A stretch of DNA of 64,000 nucleotides, taken from the NCBI RefSeq assembly GCF_004138335.1, contig NZ_RYFW01000001.1, positions 3,162,936 through 3,226,935 of the forward strand. The letters run 5' to 3'. Origin of the DNA: Peristeroidobacter agariperforans. GTDB lineage: Bacteria > Pseudomonadota > Gammaproteobacteria > Steroidobacterales > Steroidobacteraceae. How positions within the stretch are numbered: position 1 is the first letter of the stretch; the number at the start of each line of letters is the position of its first letter. The notes under the pieces are model-generated. The model was not told the DNA's origin. It made no database searches and was given only the letters and a program-made list of their open reading frames with translations. Positions 1 through 8,732 of the stretch are shown here, piece by piece. A program made the position numbers and the translations under genes.

Positions 1-1377
1 TGCCCGATTCAGATGATTGTCGTCCTGGATCACCGGCAGGTGGGAAGCAAATGAGACTTTGATGCTGTCGGCGTTGCGAACGCGAGCGATACCGAAGGCC
101 GACAGTGCCACGACGACGAGCGCGACTATCGTTACCGCGGTCGCGCGGTCAGTGACGATTTGCGTCAGCCGCGTCATCGCGCGCTCCATGCCCGAAGGTT
201 TGGTCGAAGAGGGGACGGCCGGCGACGTGCGAACACGCGGCGCACGCATCACCGAACGCATGGCCGGAATCAATGTCAGCTCCAGCACCAACGAGCTGAG
301 AATGCCGCAAGCGGCCATCAGTCCGAACGTGCGCACGCTCGAGATTTCGAAGATCAGTAGCGACAGGAATCCCAGTGCAGCGATCACTCCGGCGATCAGC
401 ATCACCGGGCCGACATGGCTGAGCGATTCGATGACAGCGCGCCGATTTGCTAGAGGCAGATGCTCGGGCGTCAATGCTGCTTGCCTGGCGTACTCTTCGT
501 AGTACCTCCGCAGAATCTGTACCGCGTGCCCGGCGGCGACTGCGAGGATCAGCACCGGCGTGGTGGCATTGAAGACGTCCAATGGCACACGCAGCAGACT
601 CATGATGCCCAGTGACCACAGCACCGCAAGCGTAGCGGTCAGCATCGGCAGGGCCAGACCCTGGATGCTGCGAAACGCAAACCACAGCACGATGGCAATC
701 AGCATCATGGCGAGCGGCAACAGGTATCCCATGCGCTGCGAGAAGGTCTCCATGGCTCCGAGCAGCACCGGCAGCCCGCCCATCGCGATCTTCACGCTCG
801 CATCGCGTTCGGCATCAACGATCGGGTTGATCTGATCGAGGATGGCCTGAAATCCCTTCGGGTTGTCCTTGAACTCGGCTAGCACCGCCACCGAGCGGTC
901 GTCCTTTGAAACGAGCACGTCGAGATAGGCCGGATTACTGGCGACACGCTTGCGGAGCGCGGCCAGCGCTGCGGGTGTGGCCGGGACTTCGCTCATCAGC
1001 GGTTGGACTTCCATGCCGTCCTCGCTGCCGGCAATGCTCTTGGCCTTGTGCGCCGAGAAGCTCAGGATGTTGTTCTTCACGACCCCGGGAACTTCCCGCA
1101 GCCCGCGCGTGATGCGCTCGACCTTGCCCAGTACTTCGGGAGTGTAGACATCTCCTTGCTCGGGAGTGATGCCGATCACCAGCACATATCTCGATCCGAA
1201 CAGATCCTCGACGCGATCGGAGGTCACGACGTATGGATGGGATTGCGGCAGGAAACGGGCAGGGTCGATTTCGATTCTGAGCTGACCGATGCGACTGGCC
1301 AGCAATCCTGCCACCAGCACGGTCAAAGCCAGCACCAGCCAGCGGCAGCGGACAATCCATTCTAGATAGGCGCGCAT
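1..1377 (-). CDS. RND/MMPL-family exporter, N-terminal part
   Basis: Inner-membrane transporter of the RND superfamily (MMPL, 'predicted exporter' group); substrate unknown. The reading frame is open from an ATG at 1377 through position 1, so 459 N-terminal residues are present and the C-terminus lies outside the window. Seen: one membrane segment at about residues 12-30, a periplasmic domain to about 225, then five closely spaced segments, including the stretch with AAGHAVQILRRYYEE that resembles the conserved GxxxxxH/R helix end of MMPL proteins, and the start of another segment near residue 430. A GGAG ribosome site lies just upstream of the start. A fusion partner or outer-membrane partner cannot be judged because the gene is cut. 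Confidence 0.85.
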   Translation of the reverse strand, partial: MRAYLEWIVRCRWLVLALTVLVAGLLASRIGQLRIEIDPARFLPQSHPYVVTSDRVEDLFGSRYVLVIGITPEQGDVYTPEVLGKVERITRGLREVPGVVKNNILSFSAHKAKSIAGSEDGMEVQPLMSEVPATPAALAALRKRVASNPAYLDVLVSKDDRSVAVLAEFKDNPKGFQAILDQINPIVDAERDASVKIAMGGLPVLLGAMETFSQRMGYLLPLAMMLIAIVLWFAFRSIQGLALPMLTATLAVLWSLGIMSLLRVPLDVFNATTPVLILAVAAGHAVQILRRYYEEYARQAALTPEHLPLANRRAVIESLSHVGPVMLIAGVIAALGFLSLLIFEISSVRTFGLMAACGILSSLVLELTLIPAMRSVMRAPRVRTSPAVPSSTKPSGMERAMTRLTQIVTDRATAVTIVALVVVALSAFGIARVRNADSIKVSFASHLPVIQDDNHLNRA

Positions 1378-1607
1378 CGAGTCTCCGGCGTCTTTGAACG
1401 AACGAGATCCAAGGGCGGCAATGGCCAGCCCTTTGGCAAAGACGATCCAGGCGCTCAGAAGGGGTCGACGCGGGAATCAGAAGTCAGGCAGCGAAATGAA
1501 AAAGCCACCCGGATCTCCGCCGCGTGGGTCTGCAAGCACTCGATGCTCGCTCGTTATGGCGCGAGAGGTGGGATCACCGCAATTTTCCTCAACATAGTGA
1601 CGGCGGG
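1378..1607. other. Intergenic, no gene seen
   Basis: The gap lies between the start of the RND exporter and the end of the GNAT gene, both on the minus strand. It must carry the exporter promoter, but no convincing -35/-10 pair was found and no coding frame has a plausible start and composition. Confidence 0.4.
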
Positions 1608-2114
1608 TCACCGAAGCATGAGCGCCCAACGCGTAACCCGCTCGCCGTCTGTATCCACCAGCGAGCCTGCCTGCGAGAATCCCAGGCGAGCGACCAACCT
1701 GGAGGACGCGACGTTGCGCGGAAGTATGTGAGCAACGACTTGCTCGACCAGATCACTGGATGCAGCCAGTCGCAAGAGCTGCCCGATAGCTATGGTTGCG
1801 GCTCCGCGGCCTCGCTCTGCGCGCGCAATGCCATAGCTGATCTCCACAGTACCGTTGACGGGCGCAGTTTTGAACCCGCACGCCCCAAGCAGTGTTGAGC
1901 GCGATGTGGAAACAATCAGGAACGGAACGCACCAGAAAGCTGACGTGCCGCTGTCCAGCTGCTTCACAGCGCGGGCGACGGTCTTTGCGGGGGGGAGTGC
2001 CCCCTCGGGAATTTTCAATCCCTGGAGCTCGACGGGCTCAGAAGCTGCGAGCCGACGCAGGTCGGGCACGCTGAGCTGGATGAGTTGAATCGACTCTGAC
2101 TCTACCTGCGGCAT
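1608..2114 (-). CDS. GNAT family N-acetyltransferase
   Basis: Probable acetyl-CoA-dependent N-acetyltransferase of the RimJ/RimL type, 168 residues from an ATG at 2114. Seen: a fold order typical of GNAT, with the strand LLGACGFKTAP, a conserved EISYGIARAERGRGAAT segment matching the acetyl-CoA pyrophosphate-binding loop (R/Q-x-x-G-x-G/A), and the C-terminal helix-strand ILPRNVASSRLVARLGF that RimJ-like enzymes share (N-x-x-S-x-x-V/L-x-x-K/R-x-G-F). The frame stays open 29 codons further upstream, but that stretch has unusual composition and no ribosome site, so the internal ATG was chosen. The acceptor substrate cannot be predicted. Confidence 0.8.
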   Translation of the reverse strand: MPQVESESIQLIQLSVPDLRRLAASEPVELQGLKIPEGALPPAKTVARAVKQLDSGTSAFWCVPFLIVSTSRSTLLGACGFKTAPVNGTVEISYGIARAERGRGAATIAIGQLLRLAASSDLVEQVVAHILPRNVASSRLVARLGFSQAGSLVDTDGERVTRWALMLR

Positions 2115-2614
2115 GGCTCTGGGCCACCTGAGATTTGACGGCGAATATATATGTCGGCCATTGGCGATGAGGCAATCACATTCAGGCTTTACACCGCGCA
2201 ATCTTCTCCAAGACGATGACTCCTGCGGCGGCCGACAATCAACGGCGTCACAGGAACGTTCGGTTCACCCAAGAGCATGGCGCTCGATCTCGTCCGTCGG
2301 CGCCTGCTCGTATCGGATGCCGTCGGCGCAACATTGGCTTGGACGAGGGGGGCAGTGAGCGCATTGCCATCGACGTAGGCCCCAGCATCGGATTGGCCCC
2401 GATCGCCGTCGACCTGCGCACCGGCAATCGCCAGGTTATTGCGAAGGAGCGGCGCATTTTTATTGCGCGTGACGGGCGCTTTGCGCCGTCAGACTTGCAA
2501 TTGTGTGCCGGCTTGCGAGCGCTTTGTCGCGTGAGCATGGGACGGTGGCACAATCGAATCGTATCGATGGCACTACACAAGCTCACAAATCGGCATCCTC
2601 TGCGAGGCATAACC
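2115..2614. other. 500-base intergenic region
   Basis: The gap lies between the divergent GNAT and amidohydrolase genes. The amidohydrolase frame is open from 2216, but that extension (Arg-rich, no signal peptide, no ribosome site) does not look coding. A stretch at 2568-2583 resembles a -24/-12 promoter in its first half only. No RNA gene or repeat was seen. Confidence 0.4.
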
Positions 2615-3937
2615 ATGACAATAACTACGGCGGTACGCCGTCTCTTGGGAATCAGTTTGCTCGGAATGGGCATGAGCGCCCCGGCCTGGGCGCCAAGCGC
2701 GGTCGCGGCCGAGCAGGGCAAGCAGGTGTTCGTGCAGGCCGGCCGTCTGCTGGCCGATCCCGGCAATGGCCGGGTGGAGCAGGAACGCACTTTGGTGATT
2801 GCCAACGGCAAGATCGTGGAAGTGCGCAATGGCTATCACAGCGCGCCCGAGGGCGGGGACACCATCGATCTGCGCGACAGTTTCGTGCTGCCGGGCCTGA
2901 TCGACAGCCACGTGCACATCACCTCCGAAGGCGGCCCGACCTCCGAGGTGGATGCAGTGAAGAAGACCTCCGCCGATCGCACGCTGGATGGTTTGATGTA
3001 CGCGCAGCGAACCATGCGCGCAGGCTTCACCACGTTGGCAGATCTGGGTGGCGACCCTGACGCCGTCATCGCTCTGCGTGATGCCATTCAGTCTGGTCGC
3101 GCCTTCGGCCCTCGCATCATTGCCGCAGGCGGCGTGGGTGCGCACGGCGGCCATGGCGACGTGCACGGCTATCGTCCCGACATCACCGATCTGTTTGCTC
3201 GTCCGGGTCGTTGCTCTGGTGCCGACGACTGCCGTCGCGCCGTACGGCAGGCCGTGCAACGTGGCGCCGATGTAATCAAGATCGCGTCCACGGGCGGTGT
3301 GCTGTCGAACACTGCTGCTGGGCTGAGCCAACAAATGCAGGACGATGAGCTGCAGGCCATCGTCACGACCGCCCATGCGTTGGGTCGTCGTGTGGTGTGC
3401 CACGCGCACGGCACGGACGGTGTCAACGCGGCGCTGCGCGCTGGCGTGGACTCCATCGAGCACGGCACTTATCTGGACGCCGATTCCATCAAGATGATGA
3501 AGGCCAACAAGACCTATCTCGTGCCGACGCTGCTGGCCGGCGCTACCGTGGCCGAGCGTGCTCGTACTGCCAGCTGGATGCCGGCGCCGGTGCGCGAGAA
3601 GGCGCAGGAAGTCGGTCCGAAGATGGTGGACATGGCGCGTCGTGCTCATCAGGGCGGCGTGCAGTTCGCATTCGGTACGGACTCGGGCGTGTCAGCTCAC
3701 GGGGACAACGCAAAGGAGTTCGCACTGATGGTGTCCGCTGGCCTCTCGCCGCTGGATGCGATCCGTTCCGCCACGGTTTGGGGCGCCAAACACAACCGGA
3801 TCGATAGCGAGGTGGGCGCGCTGACCACCGGCAAGCTGGCAGACCTGATTGCCGTGAAGGGCGATCCGCTGCAGGACGTGACCGAGCTGGAGCGTGTGAG
3901 CTTCGTGATGAAGAGCGGCAAGGTGGCCACGCTCTAA
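2615..3937 (+). CDS. Secreted metal-dependent amidohydrolase (Xaa-Pro dipeptidase/imidazolonepropionase-like)
   Basis: Periplasmic hydrolase of the amidohydrolase superfamily, in the clade often annotated as Xaa-Pro dipeptidase or imidazolonepropionase-like; 440 residues. Seen: a signal peptide of about 30 residues ending near VAAEQ, the first metal pair in DSHVHIT, the presumed carboxylated lysine in VIKIASTGG, ligand histidines in CHAHG and IEHGT, and the catalytic Asp in FGTDSGV, so the binuclear centre looks complete. The ATG at 2615 follows GAGG at a suitable distance and places the signal peptide at the N-terminus. Family members hydrolyse C-terminal peptide bonds, carbamates or toxins; the substrate here is unknown. 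It seems to be a single-gene unit ending in a hairpin. Confidence 0.88.
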   Translation: MTITTAVRRLLGISLLGMGMSAPAWAPSAVAAEQGKQVFVQAGRLLADPGNGRVEQERTLVIANGKIVEVRNGYHSAPEGGDTIDLRDSFVLPGLIDSHVHITSEGGPTSEVDAVKKTSADRTLDGLMYAQRTMRAGFTTLADLGGDPDAVIALRDAIQSGRAFGPRIIAAGGVGAHGGHGDVHGYRPDITDLFARPGRCSGADDCRRAVRQAVQRGADVIKIASTGGVLSNTAAGLSQQMQDDELQAIVTTAHALGRRVVCHAHGTDGVNAALRAGVDSIEHGTYLDADSIKMMKANKTYLVPTLLAGATVAERARTASWMPAPVREKAQEVGPKMVDMARRAHQGGVQFAFGTDSGVSAHGDNAKEFALMVSAGLSPLDAIRSATVWGAKHNRIDSEVGALTTGKLADLIAVKGDPLQDVTELERVSFVMKSGKVATL

Positions 3938-3946
3938 GATGTACAG

Positions 3947-3973
3947 CCGGGCGGTGGCTGAGCCATCGCCCGG
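3947..3973 (+). terminator. Hairpin after amidohydrolase
   Basis: A 12-bp stem (CCGGGCGGTGGC against GCCATCGCCCGG, with one G-T pair) and a 3-base loop begin 10 bases after the stop codon. There is no T-run behind it, so termination efficiency is uncertain. Confidence 0.5.
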
Positions 3974-4117
3974 TATGGCGTCGCGCAGCCGCTCTTGCTC
4001 TTGCGAAAGAGAAAAGTTCATCGGCAGATGGATCCACGAGCGATGTTCCGGGGATCGTGGAGCTGATGAAACTCAGTTGCCTAACCTGCCTATCAATGTT
4101 GATTGGTCCATTCGGGT

Positions 4118-4837
4118 TTAGCGTTGAGCCGGCGGCAGTCGGTAAATGTAAGCGCACTGGCTTACGGCGAAAGAGGCTGACTGTTCGCCTGTCTCGAGGA
4201 ATCCTCGCACGATATACGTCGATTCCTGGTCCCGGATGGCTGACGCAAGCAGATTGGCGTCCTCCGGCTCGATGAACATGAGCGGCCGTAGCAAATAACT
4301 CTTGCCGCGCCCGTCGCGCAGTACGAACCCATCGCCTGTCTCGACTTCATCGACGATCCGCCCGCTGATCTCCACCGGAGCGGACTCAGATGTACGTGGC
4401 GCGGCCAGTTGATCCTCCGCAGCGGGCAGAATTCCTAGCATCCGCGCGCCCTGCGGCAAATCGATCCCCTGGATCGCAGTCGCTCCCGGCTGCAAGCCAT
4501 CGAGCTCCGCCAGTCGCGCAAGGTAGACGCGCCGCAGGCAGTCCCGCTCAGTGCAGCGGCCGCGCACATTCGCGATCCACTGGCGCTGCTCTGTCTTCAG
4601 ACACTCGCCGCCCCGTCCGAGGACAACGCGTGCGGCTCGATAGTAGCGGGCGAGATGATCATCGAGCGCGGACACTTCCTCATCCTGGCAAATAAGTTGC
4701 TCGACCCGGCTGTTCGCCTTTGAGCAATCGAAACTGGCAGCACGCACTTCAGTTGCGTTTGGCAGCGCGCAGAGCGCGATGAGAGGGACTGCGACCAGAG
4801 GGATTCGAGGCTGCCACATGGTTCGGGTGGTTCTCAT
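4118..4837 (-). CDS. LprI/DUF1311-domain secreted protein
   Basis: Exported protein of 239 residues with a signal peptide (hydrophobic stretch about residues 12-32, cleavage near VRAAS). The first mature half matches the lysozyme-inhibitor LprI (DUF1311) pattern: FDCSKANSRVEQLIC, then ALDDHLARYYRAA, LKTEQRQWIANVRGRC and the closing CLRRVYLARLAEL, with paired cysteines. The second half (about 125-239) is a separate segment with an ISGRIVDEVETGDGFVLRDGRG beta-rich pattern that may bind or regulate something, not recognised. LprI-like proteins inhibit lysozyme or sit in the envelope; function here is not proven. An alternative ATG at 4819 also leaves a good signal peptide. Confidence 0.75.
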   Translation of the reverse strand: MRTTRTMWQPRIPLVAVPLIALCALPNATEVRAASFDCSKANSRVEQLICQDEEVSALDDHLARYYRAARVVLGRGGECLKTEQRQWIANVRGRCTERDCLRRVYLARLAELDGLQPGATAIQGIDLPQGARMLGILPAAEDQLAAPRTSESAPVEISGRIVDEVETGDGFVLRDGRGKSYLLRPLMFIEPEDANLLASAIRDQESTYIVRGFLETGEQSASFAVSQCAYIYRLPPAQR

Positions 4838-5126
4838 CCTTGAGCTACGGGCCCGTATGATTGCACGAAGCAGTGGCCTGGGGAGTAGGCGCCTTGCTCG
4901 GCCCGGGACTCACTGGCCTCGCGATGGAGGCGACGAGCCATGGCCTGCCGATCTTTGCCGCCTTGGTGTGCCCGGCGTTCGCAACGCTGCCTGGCGTAAG
5001 CGGGGCACAGCGAATAGGGTGACTTCGATCTCGACAAAGAAGGCCGTCCGCGTCACCAACAAATGTTTGGTGATGCTCCGGGCCGGAGTACACTGGCGAT
5101 GTCTGGTGAGCGGATCGAAATATCAC

Positions 5127-6089
5127 ATGACGTTCCCGCGGCGCGCGATGATTTCAGATGTTTCTCAGGATCTCGAAATCCGAGAACCTCGCGAAATTCC
5201 GAAACCGGCCAGTGACGATTTCGTGCTGAAGCCCGAGTGGCTCGAACCCTCTGACACCTACGGCTGGCGCGCGATCGCACGCAATCTAATGCCTCTCTTG
5301 GCGCTCCTGGGAATAGCGCCGGCGCTCGTTCGCATCAATGCCTTCGTGCCCTGGCTCCTCACTCCTGCGATCGGCTTGTTTCTTTATCGAATCACCGTGG
5401 TGATGCACGACTGCACTCATCACACGCTGTTTGTCAGTCGCGCGACGAACGCGAAGGTCGGGCTGCTGCTGGGCGCGTTGAGCGGCGTCGACTTCCACCG
5501 GTTTTGCGTCCAGCATTGGCGGCATCATCGCCTGTATGGGCGAGCTGGCGATCCGCAGGGATTCCACTATCTCGATCTTGCCAGGACGACGCCCGGGGGT
5601 CTGCTCCGGCACCTGGTCGAGCCACTGTTCGGTTTGAAACTGCGTCACGTGATCGGCGAGAGCCTGCTGGCGCCAAGCAATCTCGCAAGGTCAGTGCGGA
5701 CTGGCGAGATCGTGATCGTTGCGCTAGTGCAAAGCGTCGTGCTGGCGCTCGTCACGGGGTTCGGCCGATATCCGATTCTGGCCATCCTGCCATTTGTGTC
5801 GGGGGCTACGTTCGGGCTGTTCTTCAGCCAGCTGCGCGGAATCGCCGAACATGGAGAGCTCGGTGCGGGCGGCGGGCCGGTGGTGCGTTCTCATCGGCCG
5901 AGCTGGCTGGACCGTGTTTTGTTGTACGACCTGAACTTCAACTGTCACGCCGAGCACCACGAGCATCCGCAGGTGCCGAGTTGCCACCTGATGTCCCTGC
6001 AGCGGGCGAGCGGTGCGCCCGCGACGCCGCAGTGTATGTTCGCCACCCTGCATGACATCTATGAGGTCAGGAAGGCTCCGCGTGTCTAA
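5127..6089 (+). CDS. Fatty acid desaturase family protein
   Basis: Membrane-bound di-iron fatty acid desaturase, 320 residues. All three histidine clusters are visible: HDCTHH (first box), HWRHHR (second box) and HAEHHEH (third box), with hydrophobic segments between them as in acyl-lipid desaturases. The frame is open from 4779, but the stretch before 5127 has no membrane or conserved character; starts at 5127 or 5148 are both possible, and 5127 is preferred because a GGTGAGCGGA stretch lies upstream. Its last bases overlap the start of the DCC thiol protein, so the two are probably co-translated. It would introduce double bonds into, or hydroxylate, a lipid chain or carotenoid-like substrate; regiospecificity is unknown. 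Confidence 0.88.
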   Translation: MTFPRRAMISDVSQDLEIREPREIPKPASDDFVLKPEWLEPSDTYGWRAIARNLMPLLALLGIAPALVRINAFVPWLLTPAIGLFLYRITVVMHDCTHHTLFVSRATNAKVGLLLGALSGVDFHRFCVQHWRHHRLYGRAGDPQGFHYLDLARTTPGGLLRHLVEPLFGLKLRHVIGESLLAPSNLARSVRTGEIVIVALVQSVVLALVTGFGRYPILAILPFVSGATFGLFFSQLRGIAEHGELGAGGGPVVRSHRPSWLDRVLLYDLNFNCHAEHHEHPQVPSCHLMSLQRASGAPATPQCMFATLHDIYEVRKAPRV

Positions 6090-6450
6090 GGTGAAGGTCT
6101 ATTACAACAGCGCGTGCCCGGTCTGCGATGCCGGCATCAAGGACCAGCGGCAACGCATGGAGTCCTGCGGCACGCAGGTCGAGTGGATCGACATTCACAG
6201 GGACGCCGACGCCGTTTGTGAGATTGGCGCCGAACGCGAGTTCGTCAGGGAGCGCTTGCACGTAGTCGACGAGCAGGGCGAGCTCAAGGTCGGCGCCGAT
6301 GCGTTTGAGGTTCTCTGGCGGCATACGCCGGGACAGACCCGTTGGGCCCGGCTCATACGGCTGCCAGTCCTGCACGTTCTCTCGAGATGGCTATACAATG
6401 CTTTCGCGGCGGGCTTATATGCATTGAATCGCGCCCGCCGGCGCTGGTGA
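6082..6450 (+). CDS. DCC family (DUF393) thiol-disulfide oxidoreductase-like protein
   Basis: Small protein of 122 residues with the DUF393/DCC signature: beta strand KVKVYYNSACPVCDAGI holding a CPVC motif, then a thioredoxin-like EWIDIHRDAD segment and a GADAFEVLWRHTPG pattern. A GTG start at 6082 is chosen because AGGAAGG sits six bases upstream; an ATG at 6061 is in frame but lacks such a site. The start lies inside the end of the desaturase gene (8-base overlap), suggesting translational coupling. A C-terminal hydrophobic helix (about 90-110) may anchor it to the membrane. DCC proteins are presumed redox-active, and the link to the desaturase is inferred from gene order only. Confidence 0.82.
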   Translation: MSKVKVYYNSACPVCDAGIKDQRQRMESCGTQVEWIDIHRDADAVCEIGAEREFVRERLHVVDEQGELKVGADAFEVLWRHTPGQTRWARLIRLPVLHVLSRWLYNAFAAGLYALNRARRRW

Positions 6451-6478
6451 GCCAACTCGAGTCCCGATTCCGAACAAC

Positions 6479-7705
6479 ATGCAGATCAACCACCGTGTGC
6501 GCCGGGCCGCCCAGCGATCGCCCAAACACAGCAGCCTCGCCGGGACCAACCTGGAGCGCGCGGCGGACTACAACCAGCGAGTGACGCTGCAGGCGATCCG
6601 CGTGAATGGCGAGATCACCCGCCAGGATCTGGCCCGCATCACGGGGTTGACCCCGCCCTCGATCGCCAATATCACCAATCGTTTGCTGCAAGAGGACCTG
6701 ATCGTCGAGCTCGGCCGGCTGCGTGGCAAGCGCGGGCAGCCCGCGAAGCGCCTGGCCATCAATCCGGACGGTGCTTTCTCCATCGGCTTGAATATCGATC
6801 GCGACCACGTCACGGCCGTGGCGCTGGACGTTACGGGAAACGTCCGGGCGCGCATCACCGACGAGATCGATTTCGCGCTGCCAAACGCCGTGGTCAGCTT
6901 TGCCCGAACGGCGATGGAAGAGATGTTACGTGCGCGCCAGTTCGCGAAGAGCAAGATCATCGGAACGGGCGTAGCCTTGCCCGACGATCTGGGACAGATC
7001 GACCTGCCGCACCGTCCTTCCAGCTACGGCGTCTGGAACACCGTCGATGTGAACAAGATGCTGGCCAACGTGTTGCCCGAACCCATACTGGTCGAGAACG
7101 ATGCGGCCGCAGCCGCCATCGGCGAGCTCCAGTTCGGACACGGCCTGCGCAGCCCGACATTTTTCTATCTGCTGATCAGCGCATCTTTGGGCGGCGGTCT
7201 GGTCATCGACGGCAGTTACTTCCGTGGCGCGGACGGTCGTAGTGGAGAGATCGGCTTCCTGCCGCTGCGCTCGCGTCGTACCAAGGCGCATTCGTTGCAA
7301 GCAGCGGTCTCGTTGTCCGCGCTGTATGAGTTGTTGGCCGAGAAAAATCGCACTGTAGCGCGGCCCGAGGACCTGCTGTCCCTCGACGCCAAGGGCAAAG
7401 AGGTCGTCGCAGATTGGATTGCCGACTCGGCGGACTTCTTGACGGACCCGCTGCTCGCGGTCAGCTGTCTGGTCAATCCCAAGGCCGTGTTCATCGGCGG
7501 CCGGTTGCCCGGTGGGCTGGTTGATGAGCTCGCGGAGCGGCTCAATCAACGTCTGCGCAGCAGGGCAGGCGATGTTCCAAAGATCGCGCCGGTCATGCGC
7601 GCTGCCATGGCCACCGACGCTCCAGCAATCGGGGCGGCCATTCTTCCATTCCAGGAACGACTGCTGCCGTCTCGCTCGGCGCTGATGAAGGTCTCCGCAG
7701 ACTGA
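6479..7705 (+). CDS. ROK family transcriptional repressor (NagC/XylR-like)
   Basis: Sugar-responsive regulator of 408 residues. Residues about 30-95 form a winged helix-turn-helix (NQRVTLQAIRVNGEITRQDLA then ITGLTPPSIANITNRLL). The rest is a ROK domain with VGTGVALPDD-type, ENDAAAAAIGE and SASLGGG sugar-binding stretches. The zinc-binding CxCGxxGC motif of ROK kinases is missing and EIGH is changed to EIGF, so it should sense rather than phosphorylate sugar. It precedes a ROK kinase, an AGE-family epimerase and a TonB-dependent receptor, and an AT-rich dyad just after it (7747-7770) is a good operator candidate. It probably represses that cluster until the cognate sugar or sugar phosphate binds. 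Confidence 0.88.
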   Translation: MQINHRVRRAAQRSPKHSSLAGTNLERAADYNQRVTLQAIRVNGEITRQDLARITGLTPPSIANITNRLLQEDLIVELGRLRGKRGQPAKRLAINPDGAFSIGLNIDRDHVTAVALDVTGNVRARITDEIDFALPNAVVSFARTAMEEMLRARQFAKSKIIGTGVALPDDLGQIDLPHRPSSYGVWNTVDVNKMLANVLPEPILVENDAAAAAIGELQFGHGLRSPTFFYLLISASLGGGLVIDGSYFRGADGRSGEIGFLPLRSRRTKAHSLQAAVSLSALYELLAEKNRTVARPEDLLSLDAKGKEVVADWIADSADFLTDPLLAVSCLVNPKAVFIGGRLPGGLVDELAERLNQRLRSRAGDVPKIAPVMRAAMATDAPAIGAAILPFQERLLPSRSALMKVSAD

Positions 7706-7746
7706 GCCATTCTGCCGCTGCCTTCGGGCTGTCCTGCGATTGGCTC

Positions 7747-7770
7747 ATTAAATAAATTTACTTTTTTAAT
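7747..7770. promoter_or_regulatory. AT-rich dyad, candidate ROK operator
   Basis: Imperfect inverted repeat ATTAAATAA-N6-TTTTTTAAT (8 of 9 positions pair) in an otherwise GC-rich context, between the repressor and the kinase gene. Its core TTAAATAAA recurs at 9984-9992 upstream of the TonB-dependent receptor. Known ROK regulators such as NagC/Mlc bind A/T-rich dyads; binding here is inferred. Confidence 0.5.
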
Positions 7771-7829
7771 TCGCCAAAGTACGCTCTTCGCGTGGGCAGG
7801 GGGAACCGCGTCAGCGGCGGGGGCGAGCT

Positions 7830-8732
7830 TTGATTCAAATCGGCGTGGACTTCGGAGGCACCAAAATCGAAGCAGCTGCCATCGACGGTGACGGCGAATT
7901 CCGTGCTCGCATTCGCGCGGCGACGCCGGGGAACTACGAGGCAGCGATCAAAACGGTTTGCGAGCTCGTGCAGGGCGCCGAGCAACAAGCTGGAACAAAC
8001 AATTGCACCGTCGGGATCGGTACGCCCGGATCTGTTTCTCCGCGTACCGGCGCGATGCGTAACGCCAACGCGATCTGGTTGAACGGACGCAGATTTCTCG
8101 AGGACATGAGCTCCGCACTGGGCCGCCCGGTGCGGATCGCTAACGATGCAAATTGTCTGGCGCTTTCCGAGGTGATCGACGGCGCGGCCGTCGGGTCGAA
8201 GATTGCCTTCGCCGTCATCTTGGGAACGGGGTGCGGTGGCGGGCTCATCGTCCATGGACAACTCGTCGAAGGCGCTCACGGTGTCGGCGGCGAATGGGGG
8301 CACATCTCCTTGCCCTGGCCTTCGCACGAAGAGGTCGAGGGGCCCAGCTGTTGGTGCGGTCAGCGCGGCTGTCTGGAAACTTGGGTGTCTGGCAGCGGCT
8401 TGCAGCGAGATTACGTCGCGCACACGAATATCCAAAGGTGCGCCGAAGAGATCATCGAGCTGTCCCGAGCAGGCGAAGATGCGGCGCAGAGCGCGGTGCA
8501 CCGATACATTCACCGTCTGGGGCGGGCGCTCGCGGTCATCGCCAATATCGTCGATCCGGACACGATCGTGCTTGGCGGCGGCATGTCGAACGTTCGTGAG
8601 CTCTATGAAAAGCTGCCGGCAGTGGTGCGCTCGTATGTGTTCGCCGATAGCTGGGAGCCGCGCATCGTGCAGGCACACTGGGGAGATTCCTCCGGTGTCA
8701 GAGGCGCGGCGCGACTATGGCCGCTGAAGTGA
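7830..8732 (+). CDS. ROK family sugar kinase (fructokinase-like)
   Basis: Cytoplasmic ATP-dependent hexose kinase, 300 residues. Seen: N-terminal phosphate loop GVDFGGTKIEAA, IGTPGSV, catalytic Asp in NDANCLALSE, ILGTGCGGGL, the zinc-binding set GEWGH plus CWCGQRGC, and a C-terminal IVLGGGMSNV. These are the full ROK kinase signatures and resemble the fructokinase Mak and N-acetylglucosamine kinase groups. A TTG start at 7830 gives the compact M-I-Q-I-G-V-D-F-G beginning usual for the family. The stop overlaps the next gene by 16 bases, so kinase and AGE epimerase are translated together; a mannose to fructose to fructose-6-phosphate route is the simplest reading, with GlcNAc or ManNAc as alternatives. 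Confidence 0.88.
   Translation: MIQIGVDFGGTKIEAAAIDGDGEFRARIRAATPGNYEAAIKTVCELVQGAEQQAGTNNCTVGIGTPGSVSPRTGAMRNANAIWLNGRRFLEDMSSALGRPVRIANDANCLALSEVIDGAAVGSKIAFAVILGTGCGGGLIVHGQLVEGAHGVGGEWGHISLPWPSHEEVEGPSCWCGQRGCLETWVSGSGLQRDYVAHTNIQRCAEEIIELSRAGEDAAQSAVHRYIHRLGRALAVIANIVDPDTIVLGGGMSNVRELYEKLPAVVRSYVFADSWEPRIVQAHWGDSSGVRGAARLWPLK

Noticed and set aside
2568..2583. TGGCAC-N5-AAGCT as a sigma-54 promoter of the amidohydrolase
   Set aside because: Only the -24 half and the GC pair match; no ATCGGCA dyad lies upstream.
4779..5126. N-terminal extension of the desaturase
   Set aside because: It is not conserved in character and no ribosome site precedes it.
8153..8599. Long Arg-rich frames within the ROK kinase gene
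   Set aside because: Shadow frames of a clearly coding gene.
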